Origin: Companilactobacillus mishanensis
Lineage (GTDB): Bacteria > Bacillota > Bacilli > Lactobacillales > Lactobacillaceae
DNA length: 64,000 nucleotides
Direction: 5' to 3'
Assembly: GCF_003946505.1 (NCBI RefSeq)
Contig: NZ_RHON01000007.1
Coordinates: 40,111 to 104,110, forward strand
This document shows positions 26,783-35,315 of the stretch, piece by piece. The notes under the pieces were generated by a model, which saw only the letters and a list, made by a program, of their open reading frames with translations, was not told the DNA's origin and did not search any database. A program made the position numbers and the translations under genes. Every line of letters starts with the position of its first letter. Position 1 is the first letter of the stretch.

Positions 26783-27598
26783 TTAGGGAACAAAAGTACA
26801 TATCAAGATAACTATTATCATCATCATAACAGTTTCGATAGTGTATCTATAATACCAGATTATAGCCGTGAACTCACGAAACATAGCAGGCCATTTAAAA
26901 ATCGGCATCGTGATAGATGGAATAAAGTTAGCTTTCACCCCAATGCTTTGAGCAAAACGTTTTGCCCTGGGGATATGAAACTCACTCGTCACTATCAAAA
27001 TCTTAGGTAACTTATTTTCCCGCCAATGTTTCTTGATTTTAATAGAGCAAAACTCCAAATTCTCCGTCGTGTTTATTGATTTATCTTCTATAATAATTCT
27101 TTCGTCGGGGATCCCCGCTTCCACAAGGTATCGATGCATAATGCTGGCTTCAGTCCGGTCAGTTCCGATACTCTTTCCCCCACTTACTATAATGAAAGGT
27201 TTATCTTTTAATTCGTTGTAAGTTTGGACAGTTTTTTCCAACCTGGACATCATAATTGGAGGAATCCTGTCAGTCATGAATTTGGATCCAAGCACAATAA
27301 TATAATCGGCTTGAGATTGTTTTTCATCACGAGAGTAATAACGGACATAAAAATAATAAATTCCCATGATAATTAAAAACATTAAGTCGACTGAAAAAAT
27401 AAACGCTGTATAAATTGTGAAAAAGTGCGATAGATGAGGCTCGCTGTGCATTTTTATAATTGGTGGAATAAGACAGAACAAAAAAATTATAACTGCTACT
27501 AAAGTTGGCAATGGATGTTTGCTGAACAAATAACGAACATTCAAAACCAAAGCGATCTCAAGTAAAGTGATGATAATAACGTATATATAGTACGGCAT
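26783..27598 (-). CDS. YdcF/SanA family (DUF218) membrane protein
   Basis: A 271-residue protein with three to four N-terminal membrane helices followed by a DUF218 domain: ADYIIVLGSKFMTDRIPP, FIIVSGGKSIGTDRTEASIM, IIIEDKSINTTENLEFC and ILIVTSEFHIPRAKRFAQ. The family (SanA, ElyC, YdcF) is linked to envelope polysaccharide metabolism. ATG 27598 is chosen for GAGGGA upstream. First gene of a pair with the PerM-like protein. Confidence 0.85.
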   Translation of the reverse strand: MPYYIYVIIITLLEIALVLNVRYLFSKHPLPTLVAVIIFLFCLIPPIIKMHSEPHLSHFFTIYTAFIFSVDLMFLIIMGIYYFYVRYYSRDEKQSQADYIIVLGSKFMTDRIPPIMMSRLEKTVQTYNELKDKPFIIVSGGKSIGTDRTEASIMHRYLVEAGIPDERIIIEDKSINTTENLEFCSIKIKKHWRENKLPKILIVTSEFHIPRAKRFAQSIGVKANFIPSITMPIFKWPAMFREFTAIIWYYRYTIETVMMMIIVILICTFVP

Positions 27599-27732
27599 TT
27601 GAAATCCCTCACTCAATAAAACTAAGTTTAGTTTATTGATTACTTCAAAATCTTTAAATAATTATCCCTATTTATTAACATTATAACCCGAAATAATAAA
27701 TTGCGAATAGAAACCTTTAGGGCACACGTAAG

Positions 27733-27762
27733 AAAAGACCAGTCATACGACTGATCTTTTTA
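27733..27762 (-). terminator. Terminator of amidase 1
   Basis: AAAGATCAGTCGTATGACTG pairs back with GGTCTTT and is followed by TTTTC on the minus strand. Confidence 0.75.
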
Positions 27763-27804
27763 ATATTTATTTTTTAATTTATATGTAGTATATAAATTAA
27801 TTTA

Positions 27805-28755
27805 TTATTTAGCTGTGTATGTTGCGTAACTATCCATTACCCATTCGTTTGTAGAAACACGATAGTAAGTATGACCGTTGTAAGTCTTTTGTTGATCAGT
27901 ATACCAACCAGAGTTGTTTGCTAAACCACGGTTAGATTTCTTGGTAGAACCGTCATTTTGGAAAGCAACAAGTGGAGTTGCATAGCTAGAAGGATTGTTA
28001 ACAAGAACAGATCCCACAGCGCCGTTGTCTACGCCACCATTATTACCAGTGTTATTACCACCAGCATTTGTACCGCTCTTCATCTGGTTGTAATAAGTAT
28101 TAACTAAAGCAACAAATTGATCCATACCATAGTTCCATTTAGCAAAGTAGCCAGTTGGATCAGTATGGTTTGTTTCACCGTACATCTTAGATGTTTGATC
28201 ATGTGATACAACAGTCTTTCCATATTCAACTGGAAGACCATATTGAATCAACTTAGATGCAACATAGTAGGCATCATTTGAAACCGAACGTGCAAATTGA
28301 TCAGTTGTACTTACTTCGCAAAGCTCAACTTGGATGTATTTTGCGTTAGCAGTTGGACCAGCACCCCATACACCATAGTCAGCACTATGAATATTCAAAA
28401 TTTGTGTATCATCAACAAAGGCGTGAACGTAAGTTTGAATCGTTGGCCAGTTGTTATTGAAATATGATACTTCATCAGCAGCGGTTGCTCCTGGTGTGGC
28501 AGTTTCGTGAACAACAACACCTTCTGGTTTACCAACACCATTTTCATAAGGGATCCATTTGTTGAATGTACCTTCTGTATAAGTGATTGATACCGGTTTG
28601 ATGTTATTATCAGCTATATAATTGTTGATCCATGAGTCAGCTTTTGCTTCTTGGATGAATGTCTGAGGTGTAGCTTGTGTTGTAGCAACAAAGCCAACTC
28701 CAGTCAAAGCAGCCGCAGTAGCAAGGCTAGCTATAAATTTTTTATTTAAAAACAT
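27805..28755 (-). CDS. Secreted N-acetylmuramoyl-L-alanine amidase with SLAP-like wall domain, copy 1
   Basis: A 316-residue secreted protein. Signal peptide: residues 1-40 (KKFIASLATAAALTGVGFVA, cleavage near AKA). Amidase_2/T7-lysozyme domain: about 55-205, with zinc-ligand histidines in VVHETATPGATA and NHTDPTGYF, and YGVWGAGPTANAKYIQVELCE. A short Gly/Asn linker leads to one C-terminal SLAP-like repeat (about 250-316) with YYRVSTNEWVMDSYA. It cuts the sugar-peptide bond of peptidoglycan; the tail should bind the wall. Third of three tandem paralogs, each with its own terminator. Confidence 0.9.
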   Translation of the reverse strand: MFLNKKFIASLATAAALTGVGFVATTQATPQTFIQEAKADSWINNYIADNNIKPVSITYTEGTFNKWIPYENGVGKPEGVVVHETATPGATAADEVSYFNNNWPTIQTYVHAFVDDTQILNIHSADYGVWGAGPTANAKYIQVELCEVSTTDQFARSVSNDAYYVASKLIQYGLPVEYGKTVVSHDQTSKMYGETNHTDPTGYFAKWNYGMDQFVALVNTYYNQMKSGTNAGGNNTGNNGGVDNGAVGSVLVNNPSSYATPLVAFQNDGSTKKSNRGLANNSGWYTDQQKTYNGHTYYRVSTNEWVMDSYATYTAK

Positions 28756-29039
28756 AAATAAACCCTTCCCACAGTTAATTTTCCTAACTAATTCAGTTTA
28801 ACAAGTTTTTTTCTATTTATGCTAAAAGTAATTAAATTGTAATAATAAGGTAACTTGGAGGTATCACAACGCCGAGTAACTTAATCAAAAGTCGTTAGGC
28901 AACTAACCATAGTCAACAAAAGCCGTAATAGTGGGGTTTAAAAAAATCAAATCAGGATTATCTTAATCAATATTTCAATACGATATATTATGATTGAATC
29001 GCCGTAACGGTTGTAAACGTATACACCTAGATGAAAACG
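28756..29039. other. Intergenic stretch without recognised gene
   Basis: About 280 bp between amidases 1 and 2. It holds the leader of amidase 1 and then AT-rich DNA with several TAACTT and CCGTAA words, but no open frame with a ribosome site and no strong hairpin. Nothing recognisable. Confidence 0.5.
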
Positions 29040-29074
29040 CAAAAAAAAAAGACAGCCAAATCGGCTGTCAAATT
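29040..29074 (-). terminator. Terminator of amidase 2
   Basis: TTTGACAGCCGATTTGGCTG pairs back to GACAGCC/GGCTGTC and is followed by ten T on the minus strand. Confidence 0.9.
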
Positions 29075-29076
29075 TT

Positions 29077-30027
29077 TTAATATCCTGCAAATGTTGAATA
29101 AGTATCTTCAACCCATTCGTTAGTAGAAACACGATAGTAAGTGTGACCATTGTATGATTTTTGTTGATCAGTATACCAACCAGAATTGTTAGCCAATCCA
29201 CGGTTAGATCTCTTAGTAGTTCCATCATTTTGGAAAGCAACAAGAGGAACAGCATAACTATTAGGATTCTTAACAGTAACAGAACCCTCACTACCAGATA
29301 CTCCACCGTTATTGTTAGTGCCAGGAGTACTATTAGTAGCACCACCATCATTCTTCAATTGATTGTAATACTTAGCAACCAAATCGTTGAACTGGTTCAT
29401 GTCATAACCCCATTTAGCAAAATAGCCATCAGGATCAACGTGATCAGTACCACCAAATTTTTGACTAACTTGATGATGAGAAATTACAGTTTCGCCAGGA
29501 ATATCAGGCAAACCATATTGAACCAAACGATAAGCAGTATAGTAAGCCTGGTTAGCCATAGAACGAGCAAATTGATCAGTAGTACCTACCTCACAAACCT
29601 CAACTTGGATAAATTTGGCATTACCGTAAGGACCGCAACCCCAAACACCGTAATCAGCACTAGAAATATTGATAATCTCAGTATCATCAACAAAAGCATG
29701 AACATAAGATTGAATATTCTTCCACTCACGATTGAAGAAAGTAACCTCATTTTCAGCAGTAGCACCAGGATCAGCAGTCTCATGGATGACAACACCCTCA
29801 GGCTTACCAACACCATTTTCATATGGGAATTGTTGGTCAAAAGTACCAGTACGATACTGAATAGACACCGGTTGAATACCATTATTAGCAATATAATTAT
29901 TAATAGCAGAATCAGCCTTAACCACTTGAACACCAGCAGGTGAAACAATCGAAGAAGTCACAAACCCAGCCCCAACAAGAGCCAAAGAAGTAACCAAACC
30001 AGTTAACCATTTATTTTTAGAAAACAT
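29077..30027 (-). CDS. Secreted N-acetylmuramoyl-L-alanine amidase with SLAP-like wall domain, copy 2
   Basis: 316 residues, same architecture as copy 1: signal peptide to about residue 38 (KVVKA), Amidase_2 domain with VIHETADPGATA and DHVDPDGYFAKWGYD, a Thr/Asn/Gly linker, then one SLAP-like repeat ending YYRVSTNEWVEDTYS. The two zinc histidines and ADYGVWGCGPYGNAKFIQVE are kept. AGGGGGAG precedes the ATG. Sequence drift from copies 1 and 3 is spread through the gene, so these are old duplicates. Confidence 0.9.
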   Translation of the reverse strand: MFSKNKWLTGLVTSLALVGAGFVTSSIVSPAGVQVVKADSAINNYIANNGIQPVSIQYRTGTFDQQFPYENGVGKPEGVVIHETADPGATAENEVTFFNREWKNIQSYVHAFVDDTEIINISSADYGVWGCGPYGNAKFIQVEVCEVGTTDQFARSMANQAYYTAYRLVQYGLPDIPGETVISHHQVSQKFGGTDHVDPDGYFAKWGYDMNQFNDLVAKYYNQLKNDGGATNSTPGTNNNGGVSGSEGSVTVKNPNSYAVPLVAFQNDGTTKRSNRGLANNSGWYTDQQKSYNGHTYYRVSTNEWVEDTYSTFAGY

Positions 30028-30127
30028 ATTCTCCCCCTATTACAAATCATTGTAATAAGCCTAACAAAAATATTTCCATAATAACCACAGTAATATTTTT
30101 GTAACGGAAAATTAAACATTAAGTATT

Positions 30128-30213
30128 AAAAAACAAGAGAGAGCTTACGATTCTCTTACCATTAAGATGTAAAAAAAATGGCAAGAGGGAGTTATACGAC
30201 CTCGAGCCATTTG
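30128..30213 (-). terminator. Two consecutive terminators beyond the 30.3-kb element
   Basis: On the minus strand the first hairpin (AAATGGC...GCCATT, with GAGG/CCTC inside) ends in eight T at about 30169-30213. The second (AAGAGA...TCTCTCTT) ends in GTTTTTT at about 30128-30165. Both lie beyond the 3' side of amidase 3 and the large structured element. Confidence 0.75.
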
Positions 30214-30284
30214 CATTACCACTATAAATAATTACAAAAAAAACTAAAAAAAGAAATTTACAATCCAAGCAGGATCTAGGTGCA

Positions 30285-30427
30285 GGAATCAAATCGGTTT
30301 CGGCTCAGTGTTGAGATTATTCTTAGTGTGCGAAGCACGCTTAGAATAAGGCTAAGTTTCAAGACTTACGAAGTAAGGCTCGAAATTATGCCCAACACGT
30401 TCCAGCCGAAGAAACCGATTTGATTCC
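30285..30427. repeat. 143-bp cruciform/cloverleaf element
   Basis: The left arm (30285-30305) and right arm (30404-30427) pair along their full length with one 3-nt bulge (GGAATCAAATCGG... against ...CCGATTTGATTCC). Inside them GTGTTG (30308-30313) pairs with CAACAC (30393-30398). Between these are two further hairpins: TTATTCTTAG...CTTAGAATAA (30317-30349) and GTTTC/GAAAT (30356-30387). It starts 16 bp after the amidase 3 stop. No open frame. It could be a mobile palindromic repeat or a 3'-UTR structure. Confidence 0.8.
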
Positions 30428-30443
30428 GGAACCGGAAAGACTC

Positions 30444-31430
30444 CTACTTGCTAGCTGTAAATTTTGCATAATAATCGGAAACCCACTCGTTCGTCGACAC
30501 CCGATAATAAGTATGCCCCTTATACTGCTTCTGTTGATCAGTAGCCCAAGGAGTCTTATCAGCCAAACCGCGAGTTGGCACAAAAGCACTACCATCAGCT
30601 CTAAAACTCAATAGTTGAACGTAATCACCCTCAGGATCAGTAACGTCAACGATACCCTTATATGGGTTAGAAGCTTCTACCTTGTTATTGTTATCAGAAC
30701 CAGCATCTGTACTAGGCTTTGTAGCTGCACCATTGACACTACCAGTTGCTTTTAAATTGTTGTAATACTTACCAATCAATTCATTGAATTGATTCATATC
30801 GTAGCCCCATTTTGAGAAGTAACCATCTGGGTCTGTATGATTCGTTTCATGCCACATTGTACCTGTTTGCTTGTGTGACACTACAGTCTTACCCGGTTCC
30901 ATTGGCAAGCCATATTGAAGCAATTTAGATGCAATATAGTATGCATCGTTTGAAATTGAACGTGCAAACTGATCAGTTGTTCCTACTTCACACAATTCGA
31001 CTTGAACGTATTTTGCGTTGGCTGTTGGACCAGCGCCCCAAACTCCATAATCTGAACTGTGAATATTGATGATTGAATTTGCATCTACGAAAGCATGCAC
31101 GTATGTATATAATTTTTTCCAATTGTTATTGAAATATGCGACTTCGTTTTCTGCAGTAGCACCAGGAGTTGCTGTTTCGTGAACTACTATTCCTTCTGGT
31201 CTACCAACACCATTTTCATATGGAATCCAACGATTGAATGTTCCTTGACGATATTGAATTCCCACTGGCGTAATATTATTAGCCTCGATATAACTGTTGA
31301 CCCACGCATAAGAAGCCTTAACTTCTGATGTCCCAATCAGTGAATCTACTTGTGATGTTGCAACAAAACCTATACCTGTTAATGCGACACTTGTTGCCAA
31401 ACTCGCAATTAATTTCTTCTTTGAAAACAT
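30444..31430 (-). CDS. Secreted N-acetylmuramoyl-L-alanine amidase with SLAP-like wall domain, copy 3
   Basis: 328 residues. ATG 31430 is used (GGGGGA upstream); the longer open frame has no ribosome site. Signal peptide KKKLIASLATSVALTGIGFV. Amidase_2 domain with VVHETATPGATA, DYGVWGAGPTANAKYVQVE and NHTDPDGYFSKWGYD; linker with Asp/Asn; one SLAP-like repeat with RGLADKTPWATDQQKQYKGH and YYRVSTNEWVSDYYA. Upstream lies the sigma-factor gene on the same strand, about 115 bp away. Confidence 0.9.
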   Translation of the reverse strand: MFSKKKLIASLATSVALTGIGFVATSQVDSLIGTSEVKASYAWVNSYIEANNITPVGIQYRQGTFNRWIPYENGVGRPEGIVVHETATPGATAENEVAYFNNNWKKLYTYVHAFVDANSIINIHSSDYGVWGAGPTANAKYVQVELCEVGTTDQFARSISNDAYYIASKLLQYGLPMEPGKTVVSHKQTGTMWHETNHTDPDGYFSKWGYDMNQFNELIGKYYNNLKATGSVNGAATKPSTDAGSDNNNKVEASNPYKGIVDVTDPEGDYVQLLSFRADGSAFVPTRGLADKTPWATDQQKQYKGHTYYRVSTNEWVSDYYAKFTASK

Positions 31431-31545
31431 AATAATCCCCCACTGTTTTATGTTGCAATAAAAGTTTAGCAAATAAAATATACCCAATTCACAAAGTCAC
31501 ACGTTTGTAACCTTAAAGTAAACTATAAGACTTAAAAAACTAAAT

Positions 31546-32034
31546 TCATGAAAACCTTTTTCGTAGCTTAGCCTTGATATTATCGCGATGGTAACGTAAA
31601 TTACGATCACTACATTCGTACTTATCTGCTAACTTAGATAAAGGAATCTGTTGTATAAAACAGTCGAAAAATAATCCACGTTCAAAGTCCGTTAAACAAT
31701 CCAAATCAAAATCTTCAAAGAAGTCTTCAGAAGTAACCTGCTCAACTCGTTCGAAATCGAACACTTCTAATGAATGAATATCAAAAAACTTTTTTTCACT
31801 TCGTAATAAATCAGTCATCCGCCAAACTAATTTTTGGAAAATATAGACGTTGAACTTCTCAACATTCCTTTCCTCAGCCAAATAATCAACGTACGCCTTA
31901 GCATAGATTATCATCGCCTCCTGGACGTAATCCTGATAGTTGTCGTTCATCTGGTAGATATGTACCCGCTTCATAACCCCGTGAATCAATTGCTCGTTCT
32001 CAATAGCTTTGGCAAATCCAGTCGTCAGATCCAT
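31546..32034 (-). CDS. ComX/SigH-like alternative sigma factor
   Basis: A 162-residue sigma-70 family protein. Region 2: YQDYVQEAMIIYAKAYVDYL and VYIFQKLVWRMTDLLRSEKKF. Region 4: LTDFERGLFFDCFIQQIPLS and KLADKYECSDRNLRYHRDNI, a clear HTH. Lack of regions 1 and 3 and the size fit the ComX/SigX competence sigma factors of streptococci and the SigH proteins of lactobacilli. GGAG precedes the ATG. A ComK-like gene sits upstream on the same strand. No anti-sigma gene is next to it. Confidence 0.8.
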   Translation of the reverse strand: MDLTTGFAKAIENEQLIHGVMKRVHIYQMNDNYQDYVQEAMIIYAKAYVDYLAEERNVEKFNVYIFQKLVWRMTDLLRSEKKFFDIHSLEVFDFERVEQVTSEDFFEDFDLDCLTDFERGLFFDCFIQQIPLSKLADKYECSDRNLRYHRDNIKAKLRKRFS

Positions 32035-32206
32035 TGTGAGTCTCCAATATTTTTAACTCACAAGCGCTTGTGGTAATAACAATATATCCAATAATGAAAT
32101 GTAATAATAATTGCCAAGTCGTCACGCAACATCCTGATAAAACTGAATTCTCTTTTTAGCAGAAATCACCAATCGCTATCTATCAACCTTCAGAAAATAA
32201 ATACAA

Positions 32207-32473
32207 CTAGATAGATTTCATTTTCGATAATCTGCGTAATTTAACTTTGTAGCTTTCCACGAACGACACTTCGACGTCATCCTTGGAAAATTCTTTTAGA
32301 ACTCTCAACGTGATACTATCGGTAAAAATAGTCACGTCTGCAAATTTCTTCGGCAACGTCAAATGAGTGGCACAGTTACATCCAACAAACTGTCTCACCA
32401 ACCCAGCGTGTGCCGAAAACACAGCCGTTCCGTGCATGGATTCAGTTGAAATGATCCAGGCATCTATATGAAA
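32207..32473 (-). other. In-frame continuation of the comK-like frame after TAG
   Basis: After the TAG at 32474-32476 the same frame stays open for 88 codons, from FHIDAWIISTESMHGTAVF through HAGLVRQFVGCNCATHLTLP to RLSKMKSI. No ribosome site precedes its internal ATG (32437). Either ComK here was once longer and was cut by an amber codon, or this is a decayed neighbour gene. I cannot tell which. Confidence 0.5.
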
Positions 32474-32986
32474 CTAACTAAAGTAACAAGCATCATGTAA
32501 TCTTCCACTTAAATTCCCTTGTGGAAAATCCAGATTGATCTTTTCGCCAAATATCGTTGTGAAATTGGCGATTTTTTGTGTCTGTTTGAATTCTTCAATC
32601 ATATGAAGACCAATCCAATCAGCACTGAACTTGGAACTCCCTGTCATGGGCATGTAAAGTGTGGTGCCATTGACCAATGGAATATTCCTCTTGATCAATG
32701 AAATTTCAGCCACAACTTTTGAGTATAAAATTCCTCCACGGTTTATTTTGTTGAAAGTGTTCATCAATTGCTTCGTAGTTCTATCAATCAAGAAGACACC
32801 TTGCTCAGCATGGATAATTATCGAACGGCCATATTGAGCGTATTTCTTATCTAGGGAAATAACGGCAATCATCTTCTCATCAATTTCAAAAGTCTCATGC
32901 AGATAAAGGCACTCGATATTCTTGATCAAGTATTCTCTATCCAGACATTGCCCTTCAAATTGATTGAAAATTTTATAATTAGTAAT
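32474..32986 (-). CDS. comK: ComK-family competence regulator (probable AUU start)
   Basis: About 170 residues. The ComK pattern is visible as KIFNQFEGQCLDREYLIKNI, LIDRTTKQLMNTFNKINRGG, the IPLVNGTTLYMPMTGSSKFSADWIGLHMI block (aligned with the IYFFPT...W.SH.HI core of Bacillus ComK) and TTIFGEKINLDFPQG. The frame has no ATG at the right place; AGGAGG lies 8 nt before an ATT at 32986. Upstream in-frame ATG/GTG codons lie in the previous gene's terminator or lack a ribosome site. ComK activates DNA-uptake genes in bacilli; the role in lactobacilli is not settled. Confidence 0.7.
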   Translation of the reverse strand: MTNYKIFNQFEGQCLDREYLIKNIECLYLHETFEIDEKMIAVISLDKKYAQYGRSIIIHAEQGVFLIDRTTKQLMNTFNKINRGGILYSKVVAEISLIKRNIPLVNGTTLYMPMTGSSKFSADWIGLHMIEEFKQTQKIANFTTIFGEKINLDFPQGNLSGRLHDACYFS

Positions 32987-33041
32987 TTCTTTAACCTCCT
33001 GTATTTGATTCTTCTGCCATAACCCCACGTTTTTAAATAAC

Positions 33042-33069
33042 AAAAAAACCGTTCCCATTCGGGAACGGC
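33042..33069 (-). terminator. Terminator of the glucosaminidase gene
   Basis: AGCCGTTCCC, GAAT, GGGAACGGTT and then seven T on the minus strand. Confidence 0.9.
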
Positions 33070-33081
33070 TCAAAGAAACTA

Positions 33082-35133
33082 TTAGTTTGTAGGTGTAAAT
33101 AAACAATATTTTCCGTTGACCCAGCCAGCTGGTACTTCATACCAAGTTTGACCATCAACGATTTGTTTTGAAGTAACTTTCCAAGTAGTACCATCTGCTA
33201 AACGGGTTCCGATAAACTTGTTGTTTGCGGCTGGACTATTGTAAACATTAACACCATATCCAGGAATGTAATTGATTTTTACAGTACCTTCAACAGTCTT
33301 GATGTAGTTTGATCCGAGTACTTGCACATCGTTGGCATTTACCCATTGATCAGTTGAAACTCTATACCAAACAGACCCATCTGAATGAGTTGATTTTTTA
33401 TCGGTTCTCCAATCAGTTCCGTTAACCAAACTCATAGTCAATAAATTATGTTTTGCATTATAAAGTTTCGCACTTGGAGTAGCAGTTACACGTAAGATAT
33501 CAGGATAATTTACCACAACATCTTCAGCTGAATCGTCAGTATCAGGCATTTCTGATTTTTGAACAACATCAGCAGCGGCAACATAAGCATCTTTTCCAAC
33601 GACAAAGAACTTGTTACCTTTTTCATCCAAGATATAAGCCTTAGTCTTCCATTCAGAAGAATATGGCAAAATCTTGCTTGTAGGTGAATTGCTATTAGCA
33701 GCACTATAAACGACTGCACCTGCATCGCTTGTAACGACCAACGTGTCATCAATTGGCTGTGGAGGTTGAGTCTCAGTTCCACCTTCTGATTGAAGTTGGA
33801 TATCTGTTGCTAAAACATATTCACTATTTGATACCTGGTAGAAAACATTTCCACTAGGATCAACAACTTTGGAAACAACTTTCCAAGCTGTACCGTAACC
33901 TAAAGCGCGAGCTGAAGGTCTGTCGATAAAGGCACTGTCATAAATTTGCGCATTGTCGAGGTTAGTAACCACTGCGACATCTTTCACGCTAGTTTGTACA
34001 CCATTGACGACACCAACGTTACCGTCATTAGTATCACCTGAACCTGAATTACCATTATCAGTTGAACCAGTATCTGTATCAAATCTAGTTAAATTGTATT
34101 GTGCGATTATATTATTTAATGATGAGGCATAGTTTGGTGCAGTAGCATATCTGCCTTGTAACCAAGCTGTCGCATCTTTATATGAAGAAGTATTCTCTTT
34201 CCATGTACCACTGTAATAGCTTGTGTTCCACTGCAAACCATTACGTAACTTGTCACCATTATCCAAGAATGATTCGTAGAAACTTGGATATTTTCTGAAG
34301 TTGGCATAAATTTGATACCAACCTTGATCAGCACTCCATTCACTCGTTGGCATTGAAACGTAGGCACCATTGTAGTCACCTTTGATACCAAACAAGTTAT
34401 TAGCGTCAGTTGCCAAATCAGATTGACCCCAGCCACTTTCTAGGATAGCTTGTGCCATCATTACTGAAGCGTACAAGTTATATTCACCAGCAGCTTTTTG
34501 AGCCATTGGACCAGCCATAGCTATAAAGTTGTCTTGTTGTGAATTAGTTGCAGCTTGTGTAACTGATCCATCTGAAGTAGCACTACGTTCGAGAACTGTA
34601 CCAGAGTTAGTAGGCAATTGGCGGGCATTTGTTTCAGGTGAACTAGCAATAGCTTGTTGAGCTTCGCTAGCCTGTGCTTGAGTCTCTGAAGGAGCTTGAG
34701 CAGTGCTTGAACTATCTGTAGCAGTCTCATCAGAAGCTGGAGCAGTAGCTGAAAAGGCCTCAACTGCGCTATCAGTTTCTCCTGATTCAGCAGTCGTGCT
34801 ATCTGTTGGCATATTATTTTCATTTACTCCGTAAGGTGTTGTACTTCTGCCTTGTACAGCCGAAGTGTCATCTTGAGTATTTGTATCTGTCGAAGCGCTT
34901 GGAGCCTCTGCAATGGATGATTCGGTCACTGGAGCGCCTTGAGCGTCCATAACACTGGCAACTGTTGGATCCTTAACTGAGTTCTCAGCGTTGGTATCTT
35001 GTTCAGTATCACCATTATTTGTGTCTTTATCATTTGTAGAAACAGCGGCATTGGCGTGGGATGTGGTTGATGAAACTCCAATAGCAGCAAGGAAACTTGC
35101 GAATGCTGTTGAAGCTACCCATTTTTTATTCAT
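33082..35133 (-). CDS. Secreted GH73 glucosaminidase with four SLAP/SH3-like repeats
   Basis: A 683-residue secreted wall hydrolase. Signal peptide to about residue 30 (SHANA). Residues 30-195 are a Ser/Thr/Ala/Glu-rich linker. GH73 endo-beta-N-acetylglucosaminidase domain about 197-355: FIAMAGPMAQKAAGEYNLYA, SVMMAQAILESGWGQS with the catalytic Glu, NNLFGIKGDYNGAYVSM. Four C-terminal repeats of about 65 residues follow, the third with WYRVSTDQWVNANDV. Probably a separation autolysin. GGGGGA precedes the ATG. The comK-like gene follows its terminator. Confidence 0.92.
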   Translation of the reverse strand: MNKKWVASTAFASFLAAIGVSSTTSHANAAVSTNDKDTNNGDTEQDTNAENSVKDPTVASVMDAQGAPVTESSIAEAPSASTDTNTQDDTSAVQGRSTTPYGVNENNMPTDSTTAESGETDSAVEAFSATAPASDETATDSSSTAQAPSETQAQASEAQQAIASSPETNARQLPTNSGTVLERSATSDGSVTQAATNSQQDNFIAMAGPMAQKAAGEYNLYASVMMAQAILESGWGQSDLATDANNLFGIKGDYNGAYVSMPTSEWSADQGWYQIYANFRKYPSFYESFLDNGDKLRNGLQWNTSYYSGTWKENTSSYKDATAWLQGRYATAPNYASSLNNIIAQYNLTRFDTDTGSTDNGNSGSGDTNDGNVGVVNGVQTSVKDVAVVTNLDNAQIYDSAFIDRPSARALGYGTAWKVVSKVVDPSGNVFYQVSNSEYVLATDIQLQSEGGTETQPPQPIDDTLVVTSDAGAVVYSAANSNSPTSKILPYSSEWKTKAYILDEKGNKFFVVGKDAYVAAADVVQKSEMPDTDDSAEDVVVNYPDILRVTATPSAKLYNAKHNLLTMSLVNGTDWRTDKKSTHSDGSVWYRVSTDQWVNANDVQVLGSNYIKTVEGTVKINYIPGYGVNVYNSPAANNKFIGTRLADGTTWKVTSKQIVDGQTWYEVPAGWVNGKYCLFTPTN

Positions 35134-35273
35134 AGTTCGTTTCCCCCAATTGTTATTCTATAAGTTAGCCTACTATGGATTATTTTTAGCTTCAATAATA
35201 ACGCGATAAATGTAACTTTATCTAAACAATTACCATATAAAATCTTAATAATTTTTGGAAAATTTGGCCTTAG

Positions 35274-35309
35274 AAAAAAATGCAACGTCCCTAATACAGA
35301 CATTGCATT
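35274..35309 (-). terminator. Terminator of 35316-35555
   Basis: AATGCAATGTC pairs with GGACGTTGCATT across an 8-nt loop, followed by TTTTTTTC on the minus strand. Confidence 0.85.
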
Positions 35310-35315
35310 CGTAGA

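Noticed and set aside
29161..29943. A 260-codon plus-strand frame opposite amidase 2
   Set aside because: It is the antisense of a well-supported gene; composition (very rich in S, T, I, N, R) and lack of a ribosome site show it is a shadow frame.
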